Positions 35,203 to 43,561 of a DNA stretch of 64,000 bases are shown here, piece by piece. Under the pieces are notes generated by a model. That model was not told the origin of the DNA. It ran no database searches and was given only the letters and a program-made list of their open reading frames with translations. The stretch is from Rhodanobacteraceae bacterium (lineage in GTDB: Bacteria > Pseudomonadota > Gammaproteobacteria > Xanthomonadales > Rhodanobacteraceae): NCBI GenBank assembly GCA_030123585.1, contig CP126120.1, forward strand, positions 2,047,001-2,111,000. The letters run 5' to 3'. Each line of letters opens with the position of its first letter. Within the stretch, counting starts at the first letter, position 1. Position numbers and translations under genes: made by a program.

Positions 35203-35916
35203 ATGCACGCAGAAGTTGCCATCGACGATCTGGTTCCGCTGTTCGACGCCCTGTCCGACGTGGTGTTCTTCGCCAAGGACGGCGCCGGACGCTACACCCA
35301 CGTCAACCTCACGCTGGTGCGGCGGCTCGGGCTCGATTCTCGCGCCGACCTGATCGGCAAGTCCGCGACCGAACTGTTCCCCGCGTCGCTGGGCAGGAGC
35401 TACGCCGCGCAGGACCAGCGCGTGCTGCGCGGCGAGATCATCGAGCACCAGCTCGAAGTGCACATCTTCAACAATCGCGCCGCCGGCTGGTGCATCACGT
35501 TCAAGCGTCCGTTGCGGTCGCCGCGCGGCATCGACGGCGTGATCGGCATTTCCCGCGACCTCGGCCAACCCGATGGCCGGCACCCGGCGTGGGAGCGCGT
35601 GCGGCAGGTGCTGGACCACATCCAGGCGCATTACGGCGAGCCGCTGCGCGTGGCCGGCCTCGCCGCGATGGCCGGCCTGTCGGTGGCGCAACTGGAACGC
35701 CATTTCCGGCGCGTGTTCCAGCTCACCCCGCAACAGATGCTCACCAAGGTGCGCATCGATGCGGCCATCGGCCTGCTGCAAGGCGGTGACAGCGTGGCCG
35801 CGATCGGGCAGGCCTGCGGCTTCGCGGACCAGAGTGCGTTCGCGCGCCAGTTCAAGGCCACCACCGGGATGACCCCGCGCGATTACCGCAGGCTGGCGGG
35901 GACCACGGGCGACTGA
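35203..35916 (+). CDS. PAS-domain AraC-family transcriptional regulator
   Basis: About 237 residues. The N-terminal half is a PAS-like fold (LVPLFDALSDVVFFAKDGAG ... GVIGISRDL). The C-terminal 100 residues are a double helix-turn-helix of AraC type (GLSVAQLERHFRRVFQLTPQQ and ACGFADQSAFARQFKATTGM). AraC-type activators usually sense the substrate and bind between divergent genes. Divergence from the hydroxyproline operon makes it the probable activator, possibly binding hydroxyproline or a pathway intermediate through the PAS domain. ATG 35203 has GAGG 8 bp upstream; an in-frame TTG at 35155 is possible but less likely. Confidence 0.85.
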   Translation: MHAEVAIDDLVPLFDALSDVVFFAKDGAGRYTHVNLTLVRRLGLDSRADLIGKSATELFPASLGRSYAAQDQRVLRGEIIEHQLEVHIFNNRAAGWCITFKRPLRSPRGIDGVIGISRDLGQPDGRHPAWERVRQVLDHIQAHYGEPLRVAGLAAMAGLSVAQLERHFRRVFQLTPQQMLTKVRIDAAIGLLQGGDSVAAIGQACGFADQSAFARQFKATTGMTPRDYRRLAGTTGD

Positions 35917-36046
35917 CGCCGGCAGCGGCCAGCTCACGGAGCCGTCTACGCTGCGGCACAACATCTTTGCCGTCAGTTCACGTATTTATAAGTCATTGAT
36001 TTATAATCATGTATATAAATTTTCCATGAACGCATGAAATTTTTTG

Positions 36047-36075
36047 TTGCACTGCACAACGAACCGCGCTAGGAT
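36047..36075 (+). promoter_or_regulatory. Phasin promoter with PhaR-like TGC-N3-GCA motif
   Basis: A -35-like TTGCAC (36047-36052) and a -10-like TAGGAT (36070-36075) are 17 bp apart. The -35 is embedded in TTGCACTGCACAA (36047-36059), which contains TGC-ACT-GCA; PhaR repressors of phasin genes bind TGC-N3/4-GCA motifs. Just upstream (35980-36045) is an unusually AT-rich tract with the direct repeat ATTTATAA. Confidence 0.45.
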
Positions 36076-36117
36076 AGCCCTCAGTTGCAAACCACCCCTG
36101 CTACGAGGACGCACACC

Positions 36118-36489
36118 ATGTACAGCCAAATCCAGAAACAGTCGCTCGACCTCGGCAAGCAGTTCGCCGAGCAGGCCTACAAGGCGCAGATCACCGCGCT
36201 GAAGGGCATCGCCGAGATCCAGAACCTGCAGGTCAAGGCGCTGGAAGCGCAGGCCAAGTCGAACCTGGCATTCGTTGCCGATTCGATGGAAGTCCGCGAA
36301 GCCCAGGACGTCACCGCGCTGTGGCCGAAGGGCCTGGATTTCGCGCGCAACAGCGTCGAAGCCGCCTACGCCGCGAACCAGGAAATCCTGGGCATCGCGC
36401 AGAAGACCGCCGAGCAGTTCGGCGACCTGACCCGCAACAGCCTGAAGGCGGCCAATGAAGCCGCCGCGCCCGCCAAGAAGGCGCGCTGA
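36118..36489 (+). CDS. Phasin family protein (polyhydroxyalkanoate granule-associated)
   Basis: 123 residues, almost entirely amphipathic helix, starting MYSQIQKQSLDLGKQFAEQ and ending in a Lys/Ala tail (APAKKAR). Phasin_2 family proteins coat PHA granules and control their size. ATG 36118 has GAGGA at good spacing. A strong intrinsic terminator follows, so it is monocistronic. No phaC, phaA or phaB gene is in this window, and phasin-like proteins can also serve as general stress chaperones. Confidence 0.82.
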   Translation: MYSQIQKQSLDLGKQFAEQAYKAQITALKGIAEIQNLQVKALEAQAKSNLAFVADSMEVREAQDVTALWPKGLDFARNSVEAAYAANQEILGIAQKTAEQFGDLTRNSLKAANEAAAPAKKAR

Positions 36490-36553
36490 TACCGGAAGGT
36501 ATCAAGGAAAGTACGCGCGGCGGAGATCCCCCTCCCTCCTGCGGCGCTACTCG

Positions 36554-36582
36554 ACCGGACGGCTCACGCCGTCCGGTTTTTT
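36554..36582 (+). terminator. Strong intrinsic terminator of the phasin gene
   Basis: A perfect 10-bp stem ACCGGACGGC / GCCGTCCGGT with a 4-nt loop (TCAC) and a six-T tract at 36577-36582. Confidence 0.9.
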
Positions 36583-36742
36583 ATGCGCGCTTGAAAAGTA
36601 ATTCCGGCACGGGACAGCGCCTCCTGCGAGCGGCGGAAGCCGCGGCGTCCGGAATCGTGACCGCGCTTGCGCCCTATATCGGGAAGCCCGAAACTCCACC
36701 ACCGGAGACCGGCCTGTCGCCGGTGGGGAGTTGGGGCACGCG

Positions 36743-38560
36743 ATGGCCGACGCCACCGAACCGACGGGCAAGCACGGTTTCCTCGCCGAGCTTTCGCGGC
36801 GCCATGTGTGGCGCGCGGCGGTGCTGTACGCCGGCGCGGCGTGGGCGCTCGCGCAGGGCATCGCGCAACTCGGGCCGCTGTTCAATGCGCCGAACTGGGC
36901 GATGCGCGGATTCGTGATCGCCTGCATCATCGGCTTTCCGTTCTGGGTCGCGTTCGCGTGGTTCTACGCGTGGACGCCCGAAGGCTTCAAGCGCGAAGAG
37001 GAAGTCGAACGCACGCCGTCGCTCAGCCGTGCCACCAGCCGCAAGCTGGACCTTGGCATCATCGGCGTGCTGATCGTCGCGGTGGTGCTGCTGGCTTCCG
37101 GTTACTTCGTGCACCGCAGCGCACCGGCCGGGACCGAGGCGGCGACATTCAACCCGCCCGCCGACACCCTGGTGGTGCTGCCGTTCGCCAACGAAAGCGG
37201 CGATCCCAAACAGCAATACTTCAGCGACGGCATCACCGAGGAACTCACCAACGCGCTGGGCCAGAACACCGCGCTGCGCGTGATCGCGTGGGACACCGCC
37301 TCGCACTACCGCGACCGCACGCAATCGGCCACCGCCGTCGGCAAGGCGCTCGATGTCGCCAACGTGCTGACCGGCAAGGTTCAGCGCCAGGGCAACGACG
37401 TGCGCGTGATCGTGGAACTGGTGAACGCCCGCACCGGCTATCAGGTCTGGGCCAACCACTACGACGATTCGCTGGCCAACGTGTTCCAGGTGCAGGACAA
37501 GATTTCGGCAGCGATCGCGCAGGCCTTGCAGGTGAAGTTCGCGAGCCTCGGCGGAGCGCCCACGGTGAACCCGCAGGCGCACGACCTGGTGCTGCAGGCG
37601 CGCGCGTTGATGGACAAGACCCGCACCGCCGCGCCCCTTGAGCAGGCCCGCGACTTGTTGGAGCGGGCCATCGCGCTCGATCCCGGTTACGCCGACGCCC
37701 ATGCCGGGCTGGCACGCGCGTTGTATCGCCTGACCCAATACGCCACGCTGCCGATCGAGGACGCCCTGCCCAGGGTGCGCGCGGAAGCGCACAAGGCGTT
37801 GGCGCTGGACCCGCGCAACGTGAGTGCGCTGCTGTCGCTGGCCAATGTCGATCGCGCGGAAGGCAAGCTCGCCGAAGCCAGGGCCGGCTTCGAGCGCGCG
37901 CTGGCGATCGATCCCAGCGATTCCGGGGCGCACGTGGATTACGGCACCATGCTGCCGCTGCAGCAGGCGCTGGCGCAGCAACAGGAAGCCGTGCAGCTCG
38001 ATCCCGACAACGCCGCCGCGCAGAACAACCTCGCCCTCTATGCATTCGACCTCGGCGAGTACGCGCAGGCGCTGGCACCCTCGCTGGCGGTCATGCGGCT
38101 GGATCCGACGAGCGCCGACAACGCGCTCGCGCTGGCGCAGACCTATGCACTGATGCACCGCGACGCGGATGCGGTGAAAGTCTTCGACCTCGTGCAGCCC
38201 AGGACGGAACTCGCCAAGGCACTGGTCGCCGCGGGCCGGCTCACCTACCAATCGCTGCTCGATCCCGAACTGCACGGAGAGGCACTGGCCGCAGTGGATG
38301 CGCTGCGCCGGCGCTCCGACCTCGACGCGTATTCCATGGCCGACGTGATCCAGCTCGAACTGGCGCTGGGCCAGAATCCGACAGCACTGGAACAGTTGCC
38401 GAAGCTCTGCGCCACGCTGCCGATCGGCTGCAGCGACCTCAGCGTCAATCCCACGTGGCTGCCGCTGCGCGGCGACCCGCGCTTCCAGCAACTCGTGCGC
38501 CAGTACGACACCGTCTCCAAGCCGCCGGCTTCCGCCGCACCCGCCTCATCTTCGCCGTAG
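36743..38560 (+). CDS. Membrane-anchored TolB/FlgO-like and TPR protein
   Basis: About 605 residues. Three hydrophobic segments occupy the first 135 residues (WRAAVLYAGAAWALAQGIAQ, FVIACIIGFPFWVAFAWFYA, LGIIGVLIVAVVLLASGYFV). Next comes a FlgO/TolB-N-like domain (TLVVLPFANESGDPKQQYFS, then VANVLTGKVQRQGNDVRVIV). From about residue 290 to the end are TPR repeats (LDPGYADAHAGLARALYRLT and similar). This architecture is common in Xanthomonadales, often with an extra N-terminal regulatory domain that is missing here. It probably scaffolds other proteins at the inner membrane. ATG 36743 is preferred to the in-frame TTG at 36731 because of GGAG upstream. Confidence 0.75.
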   Translation: MADATEPTGKHGFLAELSRRHVWRAAVLYAGAAWALAQGIAQLGPLFNAPNWAMRGFVIACIIGFPFWVAFAWFYAWTPEGFKREEEVERTPSLSRATSRKLDLGIIGVLIVAVVLLASGYFVHRSAPAGTEAATFNPPADTLVVLPFANESGDPKQQYFSDGITEELTNALGQNTALRVIAWDTASHYRDRTQSATAVGKALDVANVLTGKVQRQGNDVRVIVELVNARTGYQVWANHYDDSLANVFQVQDKISAAIAQALQVKFASLGGAPTVNPQAHDLVLQARALMDKTRTAAPLEQARDLLERAIALDPGYADAHAGLARALYRLTQYATLPIEDALPRVRAEAHKALALDPRNVSALLSLANVDRAEGKLAEARAGFERALAIDPSDSGAHVDYGTMLPLQQALAQQQEAVQLDPDNAAAQNNLALYAFDLGEYAQALAPSLAVMRLDPTSADNALALAQTYALMHRDADAVKVFDLVQPRTELAKALVAAGRLTYQSLLDPELHGEALAAVDALRRRSDLDAYSMADVIQLELALGQNPTALEQLPKLCATLPIGCSDLSVNPTWLPLRGDPRFQQLVRQYDTVSKPPASAAPASSSP

Positions 38561-38705
38561 GAGCGCGGCAGCCGCGATGATGCGCATCGAACGCGCGCAT
38601 CGCTCGAATGGTCGGGCCTTCCGGCCCTCCTACCACAGCTTCCTCAGGTGTGGTGGTGTTTCTTACAACGCCCCTTTCGCACAGCGAAGGGGCGCGCGAT
38701 TTGCG

Positions 38706-39545
38706 TCAGAAGCGGCCGGCCTGGTAGTCCTGCATCGCCTGCACGATCTGCTCGGGCGTGTTCATCACGAACGGGCCGTAGCGCGCGACCGGTTCGTTGA
38801 GCGGACGGCCCGCCACCAGCAGCACGCGTGCGGTTTTGGTATCCGCCGGCGTCGCGAGGTCAACGGCATCGCCTTTCGACAGCACGCCCAGTTCACGCAG
38901 GCCCAGCGTGTCGCTGTCGACGCGCACGGCGTTGCCTTCGAACACGTAGGCGAACGCGCTGTGGCCTTCCGGCAGCGGCACCGACAGTTTCGCGCCGGGT
39001 TCCAGCGCGATGTCGAGATACACCGGCGCGATCGCGATCCCGTCCACCGGCCCGCGCACGCCGAACGCGTCGCCCGCGACCACGCGCACCTTCACACCCG
39101 GCGCAGGCTCGACGGTCGGAATCTTCGACGGCGCGATGTCCTGGTAGCGCGGCTGCGTCATCTTGTCCTTGGCCGCCAGGTTCACCCACAACTGGAAACC
39201 GCGCATCAGGCCGTGTTCCTGTTCGGGCATTTCCGAATGCACGATGCCGCGGCCCGCGGTCATCCACTGCACGCTGCCCGATTCCAGCAGGCCGGAATTG
39301 CCGTGGTTGTCGCGGTGGCGCATGCGCCCGTCCAGCATGTAGGTGACGGTCTCGAACCCGCGATGCGGATGGTCGGGAAAACCGGCGATGTAATCGTTGG
39401 CCGAATCCGAACCGAATTCATCCAGCAACAGGAACGGATCGAGCGAATCGAGCATCGGCTGGCCGATCACGCGGGTCAGCTTGACGCCGGCGCCGTCCGA
39501 GGTCGGGATGCCGCGCACGCGGCGGGTGATGGTGCGGGAAGACAT
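38706..39545 (-). CDS. Pirin family protein
   Basis: 279 residues of the bicupin pirin family. It opens with RRVRGIPTSDGAGVKLTRVIG; the metal-binding cupin motif HPHRGFETVTYMLDG is complete, followed by MTAGRGIVHSEMP. The second cupin has FAYVFEGNAVRV. Bacterial pirins bind Fe or Ni; some act as quercetin dioxygenases, others as regulators, and no role is fixed here. ATG 39545 has GGAGG 8 bp upstream. Confidence 0.88.
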   Translation of the reverse strand: MSSRTITRRVRGIPTSDGAGVKLTRVIGQPMLDSLDPFLLLDEFGSDSANDYIAGFPDHPHRGFETVTYMLDGRMRHRDNHGNSGLLESGSVQWMTAGRGIVHSEMPEQEHGLMRGFQLWVNLAAKDKMTQPRYQDIAPSKIPTVEPAPGVKVRVVAGDAFGVRGPVDGIAIAPVYLDIALEPGAKLSVPLPEGHSAFAYVFEGNAVRVDSDTLGLRELGVLSKGDAVDLATPADTKTARVLLVAGRPLNEPVARYGPFVMNTPEQIVQAMQDYQAGRF

Positions 39546-39683
39546 GGGTTGCCTCCGGATTCGTTGGATGCGACCAAGATGCACCCGCGCGACGACGGAA
39601 ACAATGCCCGTGGCGGGAACGCAGTGTTCACCAAACGCCACGTTCAAGAAAAATCGCTTTCGGCAGCCAGATCGGAGCGGGTG

Positions 39684-39747
39684 TTGGTGAAAAGTCAGGA
39701 ACAGAGCTCCTGGCCATGGACGGCGGCATTGATGTCCGTTCTGGTGT
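39684..39747 (+). repeat. Short dispersed sequence, copy 2
   Basis: Contains TTGGTGAAAAGTCAGGA (39684-39700) and GTCCGTTCTGGTGT (39734-39747), both exact matches to the copy at 22608-22645 on the other strand. It lies in the 271-bp non-coding gap between the pirin and YecA-like genes. A 34-codon frame (39716-39820) runs through it but resembles no known protein. Confidence 0.6.
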
Positions 39748-39816
39748 CGACCGTATGCGAGCCTGCGGGCCAGCGACGCCACTCAACGAAGCCGCGATCA
39801 TGGACGATCGCAAAAA

Positions 39817-40518
39817 CTAGTGCACCCAGCGCCCGCCGCGCCTTGCCGGCACGCTGGCAAACACGCTCGACGACGCTCCGCCTCCCGCGGTGCGCTCGCG
39901 CTCGGTGGGTGGACGCACGCGCCAGTAATGCGCGACGGCTTCCACCGCGTCGGGAATCTGCGCGAGGCAGGCTTCGTATTCGTTATCGTCGAGCTTGGCG
40001 ATCGGCACGTCGGCGGCGAGCACGCCTTCGTCGACGGCCAGCGCCATGATCGGGCTCAGCATTTCCAGCAACTCGCCATCCTCGGCGAGGCGCGATTCCC
40101 AGATCGACGCGCGCAGGTCGATGCCGCGGCTGAAGCCTTCGCACCAGCCGGCCGCGCTGAGGTCGCTGTGGGTGGGTTGTTCGGCCTCGATTTCGCCCAG
40201 CACCGGTTCGTAGGTCTCGCCTTCGAGTTCGGCGGGGATCGAATCGTTGAGCTTGGCGAGCAACGCCAGCACCTCGGCGCCCTGTTCGGGATCCTCGAAC
40301 GGCGCGTGCAACACCTCGGGCAGCCATTCCTCGGGCAGCGCCGGATCGGGTCCGATCGCGAGCGCGGTCAGGAGGCCGTGCACGCCGTCCAGCAGCATGG
40401 TGCCGTCGGCATCACGCGCGTGGCCGCGCAGCCAGCGATCGAGCACTTCCAGTTCGGCGTCGTCGATGATTTCGGGATTGACGGGGACGGCATCCATGCC
40501 TGCATCATCGGGGCGCAT
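39817..40518 (-). CDS. UPF0149/YecA family protein
   Basis: 233 residues, strongly acidic. It contains the family segments LLDGVHGLLTALAIGPDPALP, GWCEGFSRGIDLRASIWES and the late AVEAVAHYWRVR. YecA/YgfB proteins are of uncertain function; some carry a C-terminal SEC-C zinc motif, which is lacking here. The gene starts 3 bp after the exonuclease III stop, so it is probably cotranscribed. The start may instead be the ATG at 40497. Confidence 0.8.
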   Translation of the reverse strand: MRPDDAGMDAVPVNPEIIDDAELEVLDRWLRGHARDADGTMLLDGVHGLLTALAIGPDPALPEEWLPEVLHAPFEDPEQGAEVLALLAKLNDSIPAELEGETYEPVLGEIEAEQPTHSDLSAAGWCEGFSRGIDLRASIWESRLAEDGELLEMLSPIMALAVDEGVLAADVPIAKLDDNEYEACLAQIPDAVEAVAHYWRVRPPTERERTAGGGASSSVFASVPARRGGRWVH

Positions 40519-40521
40519 CGC

Positions 40522-41289
40522 TCACTTCGCAAGTTCGAGGACCACGGGCGCGTGGTCGGATGGACGTTCCCACGTGCGCGGCGTGCGGTCGATCGAGGCC
40601 GACGCCATGCGTTCGCGCAAGGCTTCGCTGGCGAGCACGAGGTCGATGCGCAGGCCGAGGTTGCGGCGGAACGCCGCCTGGCGGTAGTCCCACCAGCTGA
40701 AATGGCCGGTATCGTCGACGAAGGCGCGGTACGAGTCGACGAATCCGAGGTCGAGAATGCCGCGCAGCGCCGCGCGCTCGGGTTCCGAACACAGGATCTG
40801 CCCGCGCCACGCCTCCGGATCGTGCACGTCACGGTCGTCCGGCGCGATGTTGAAATCGCCCAGCACGACCACCTTGCCGTGGCGCTGCAACTCGCCGCGC
40901 AGGTAATCGGTGACGGCGGTGAGCCACTTGAGTTTCCATTCGTACTTTTCGCTGCCGACGCTCTGGCCGTTGACGACATACAGATCGACGATGCGCACGC
41001 CATCCACCGTCGCCGCCAGCACGCGCCGTTGCGGATCGTCGAATCCGGGCACGCCGGCCACCACGTCCTGCAGCGGTCCGCGCGCAAGGATCGCGACGCC
41101 GTTGTAGGTCTTCTGGCCGGAATACGCGACGCGGTAGCCAAGCGCCTCGATGGCCTCGCGCGGAAACTTGTCGTCTTCGGTCTTGGTTTCCTGCAGGGCC
41201 AGCACGTCCGGCTGCGCCTCGCGGCACCACTGTTCGAGGTGCGGCAGCCGCACCTTCAGCGAGTTGACGTTCCACGAGGCGATACGCAT
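40522..41289 (-). CDS. xthA: Exodeoxyribonuclease III / AP endonuclease
   Basis: 255 residues of the EEP (AP endonuclease) fold. It starts MRIASWNVNSLKVRLPHL, has the metal-binding glutamate in LALQETK, the GDFNIAPDD motif, and the C-terminal SDHAPVVLEL with catalytic His. It cleaves abasic sites and degrades 3' ends in base-excision repair. Length and motifs fit the ExoA/XthA branch. ung, which acts before it in repair, lies elsewhere in the window but is not linked. Confidence 0.93.
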   Translation of the reverse strand: MRIASWNVNSLKVRLPHLEQWCREAQPDVLALQETKTEDDKFPREAIEALGYRVAYSGQKTYNGVAILARGPLQDVVAGVPGFDDPQRRVLAATVDGVRIVDLYVVNGQSVGSEKYEWKLKWLTAVTDYLRGELQRHGKVVVLGDFNIAPDDRDVHDPEAWRGQILCSEPERAALRGILDLGFVDSYRAFVDDTGHFSWWDYRQAAFRRNLGLRIDLVLASEALRERMASASIDRTPRTWERPSDHAPVVLELAK

Positions 41290-41447
41290 CGGCGCATTGT
41301 AATGACTTCGTTGCCACTCACGTTTTTACACGGGCAAAAACAATCCGTCCGCAAACGAACGCGAAGAACGCAAACAGAAGCCAAGAGCCCATATTCGCAT
41401 TGAAGGGCGTTCATTTGCGGACTGACCGCATTGGATCGGCCGGCAAC

Positions 41448-43496
41448 TCAGGTCGCCAGTCCGTAGGAGCGCAGCAACGCATCCGGCTGCGGCGCGCGGC
41501 CGCGGAACGCGATGAAGCTTTCCAGCGCGGGACGGCTGGCACCGATGGCGAGGAATTCGTCGCGGAAACGGGCGCCGGTCGCGGCGTCGATGACGCCATG
41601 CTCTTCGAACGCACCGAATACGTCGGCCGACAACACCTCAGCCCACAGATAGCTGTAGTACCCGGCCGCGTAGCCGCCCGCGAAGACGTGCGTGAACCCG
41701 TGCGGAAAGCGCTGCCACGCCGGCGGGTACAACACCGCGGCCTCGCGCCGCGCGGCTTCCAGCGTCTCCATCACTCGTGCGCCGCGCGCCGGATCGTAAT
41801 CCGCATGCAGCAGGAAATCGAACAGACTGAATTCCAGTTGCCGGCACAGGAACATCCCGGCCTGGAAATGCCGCGCCGCCAGCATCTTGTCGAATAGCTC
41901 GTCCGGCAGTTTTTCACCGCTCGACCAGTGCTTCGCGAACAGGTCCAGCGCCTGGCGATTCCAGCAGAAGTTCTCCATGAACTGGCTGGGCAATTCCACC
42001 GCGTCCCACTCCACGCCGTCGATGCCGCCGATCGAGGGCAGGTCGATGCGGGTCAGCATGTGGTGCAGGCCGTGGCCGAACTCGTGGAAGATGGTCTGCA
42101 CGTCGTCGTGCGTGAGCAACGACGGATGTCCGCCCGCGGGCGGCGCGAAATTGCAGGTAAGGAACGCGATCGGCAATTGCACGCGGTCGCCGTCGCGGAA
42201 ACGTGCGCGGCATACGTCCATCCATGCGCCGCCGCGTTTGCCGCCGCGCGCGTAAAGATCCAGATACACGCCGGCGACCGGCTTGCCGTCGGCGTCGGCA
42301 ACCTCGCAATAGCGCACGTCGGGATACCACACATCCACGCGTTCCCGCGCGGGTTCCACCGTTATGCCATACAGCTTGCCGGCCAATTGGAACATGCCGT
42401 TCAACACCGACGGCAGCGGGAAGTACGCCTTCAGTTGCTCTTCGTCGATGTCGTAACGTGCCTTGCGCAATTTTTCCGAGGCGTAGGCGACGTCCCAGGA
42501 TTCCAGCATTTCCAGCTTGAGCTGGTCGCGTGCGAACGCGCGCAGCTCTTCCAGCTCGCGCTGCGCGACCGGCCTGGCGCGCGCAATCAGGTCGCGCAGG
42601 AACGCCAGCACTTCGTCGGGCGTCTTCGCCATCTTGGTCGCCAGCGATTCCTCCGCCGCGTTGGCAAAGCCCAGCAACTGCGCGGCCTCGTGGCGCAGCG
42701 CCAGGATTTTTTCCATGCGCGCGGAGTTGTCGAACTTGCCGGCGTTCGGGCCCTGGTCCGACGCGCGGGTCTGGTACGCCCAGTACACGCGCTCGCGCAG
42801 GGAGCGGTCGTCGGCGTAGGTGAGCACCGCCTGCACCGCGGGCTGCTTCAGGGTCACCAGCCAGCCGCCCAACTCGTGTTCGCGCGCGTACTCGCGCAGC
42901 ACCGCGCGGCCGGATTCCGGAATGCCGGCGAGGTCGCGTTCGTCCTCGATGTGCTCGTGCCAGGCGTCGGTGGCGTCCAGCACCGCGTTGGAAAACGCGG
43001 TGGTGAGTTTGGCGAGTTCGTTCGCGATGTCGCGGAAACGCGAGCGCGCGGGTTCCTCCAGCGCGACACCGGACAGTTTGAAATCGCGCAACGCATGTTC
43101 GACCAGCGCGCGTTCCGGTTGCGGGCGCTGCGCAAACGTCGCGTCGTCGGCCACCGCCTGCACCGCGGCATAGAGATCGCGGTTCTGCCCCAGCGCACTC
43201 GCAAAGTCGGTGATCTTTTCCTCGGCGGCCTCATAGGCCGCGCGCAACTCCTTGGTATCGGCCACCGCGTGCAGGTGCGACACCGGCGCCCATGCGTGCG
43301 ACAGCCGTTGGTCCAGACGCTCCTGCTCCAGCATCACGTGCGCGAAATCGTGCGGCGCGCCGGGCGCAACCAATGCGTCGATGCCACGCTGGTAATCAGA
43401 CAGGATCGTGTCGATTGCGGGCACCACGTCGGCCGCGCGGATTTTCGAAAACGCGGGCAGCGCCGCATCGTTGAGCAAGGGGTTGTCGGCGGCCAT
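41448..43496 (-). CDS. prlC: Oligopeptidase A (M3 zinc metallopeptidase)
   Basis: 682 residues, the normal length of OpdA/PrlC. The zinc-binding motif HEFGHGLHHM lies near residue 475, with the downstream glutamate in the VELPSQFMENF segment. The N-terminal helical cap begins NPLLNDAALPAFSKIRAADV. It is a cytoplasmic endopeptidase that clears signal-peptide fragments and other short peptides, partly downstream of SppA-type proteases. The internal ATG 43496 was chosen; it is divergent from the patatin gene across 65 bp. Confidence 0.93.
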   Translation of the reverse strand: MAADNPLLNDAALPAFSKIRAADVVPAIDTILSDYQRGIDALVAPGAPHDFAHVMLEQERLDQRLSHAWAPVSHLHAVADTKELRAAYEAAEEKITDFASALGQNRDLYAAVQAVADDATFAQRPQPERALVEHALRDFKLSGVALEEPARSRFRDIANELAKLTTAFSNAVLDATDAWHEHIEDERDLAGIPESGRAVLREYAREHELGGWLVTLKQPAVQAVLTYADDRSLRERVYWAYQTRASDQGPNAGKFDNSARMEKILALRHEAAQLLGFANAAEESLATKMAKTPDEVLAFLRDLIARARPVAQRELEELRAFARDQLKLEMLESWDVAYASEKLRKARYDIDEEQLKAYFPLPSVLNGMFQLAGKLYGITVEPARERVDVWYPDVRYCEVADADGKPVAGVYLDLYARGGKRGGAWMDVCRARFRDGDRVQLPIAFLTCNFAPPAGGHPSLLTHDDVQTIFHEFGHGLHHMLTRIDLPSIGGIDGVEWDAVELPSQFMENFCWNRQALDLFAKHWSSGEKLPDELFDKMLAARHFQAGMFLCRQLEFSLFDFLLHADYDPARGARVMETLEAARREAAVLYPPAWQRFPHGFTHVFAGGYAAGYYSYLWAEVLSADVFGAFEEHGVIDAATGARFRDEFLAIGASRPALESFIAFRGRAPQPDALLRSYGLAT

Positions 43497-43561
43497 GTCG
43501 CGCTCCGGAGGATTCCACAGCGTGGCGTTCGCCCGCGCCAAAATCAAGTTAGCATCCGGCC

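Noticed and set aside
39716..39820. 34-codon frame (MDGGIDVRSGVDRM...)
   Set aside because: Overlaps a dispersed repeat and the end of the YecA-like gene, has no ribosome site and resembles no protein I know.
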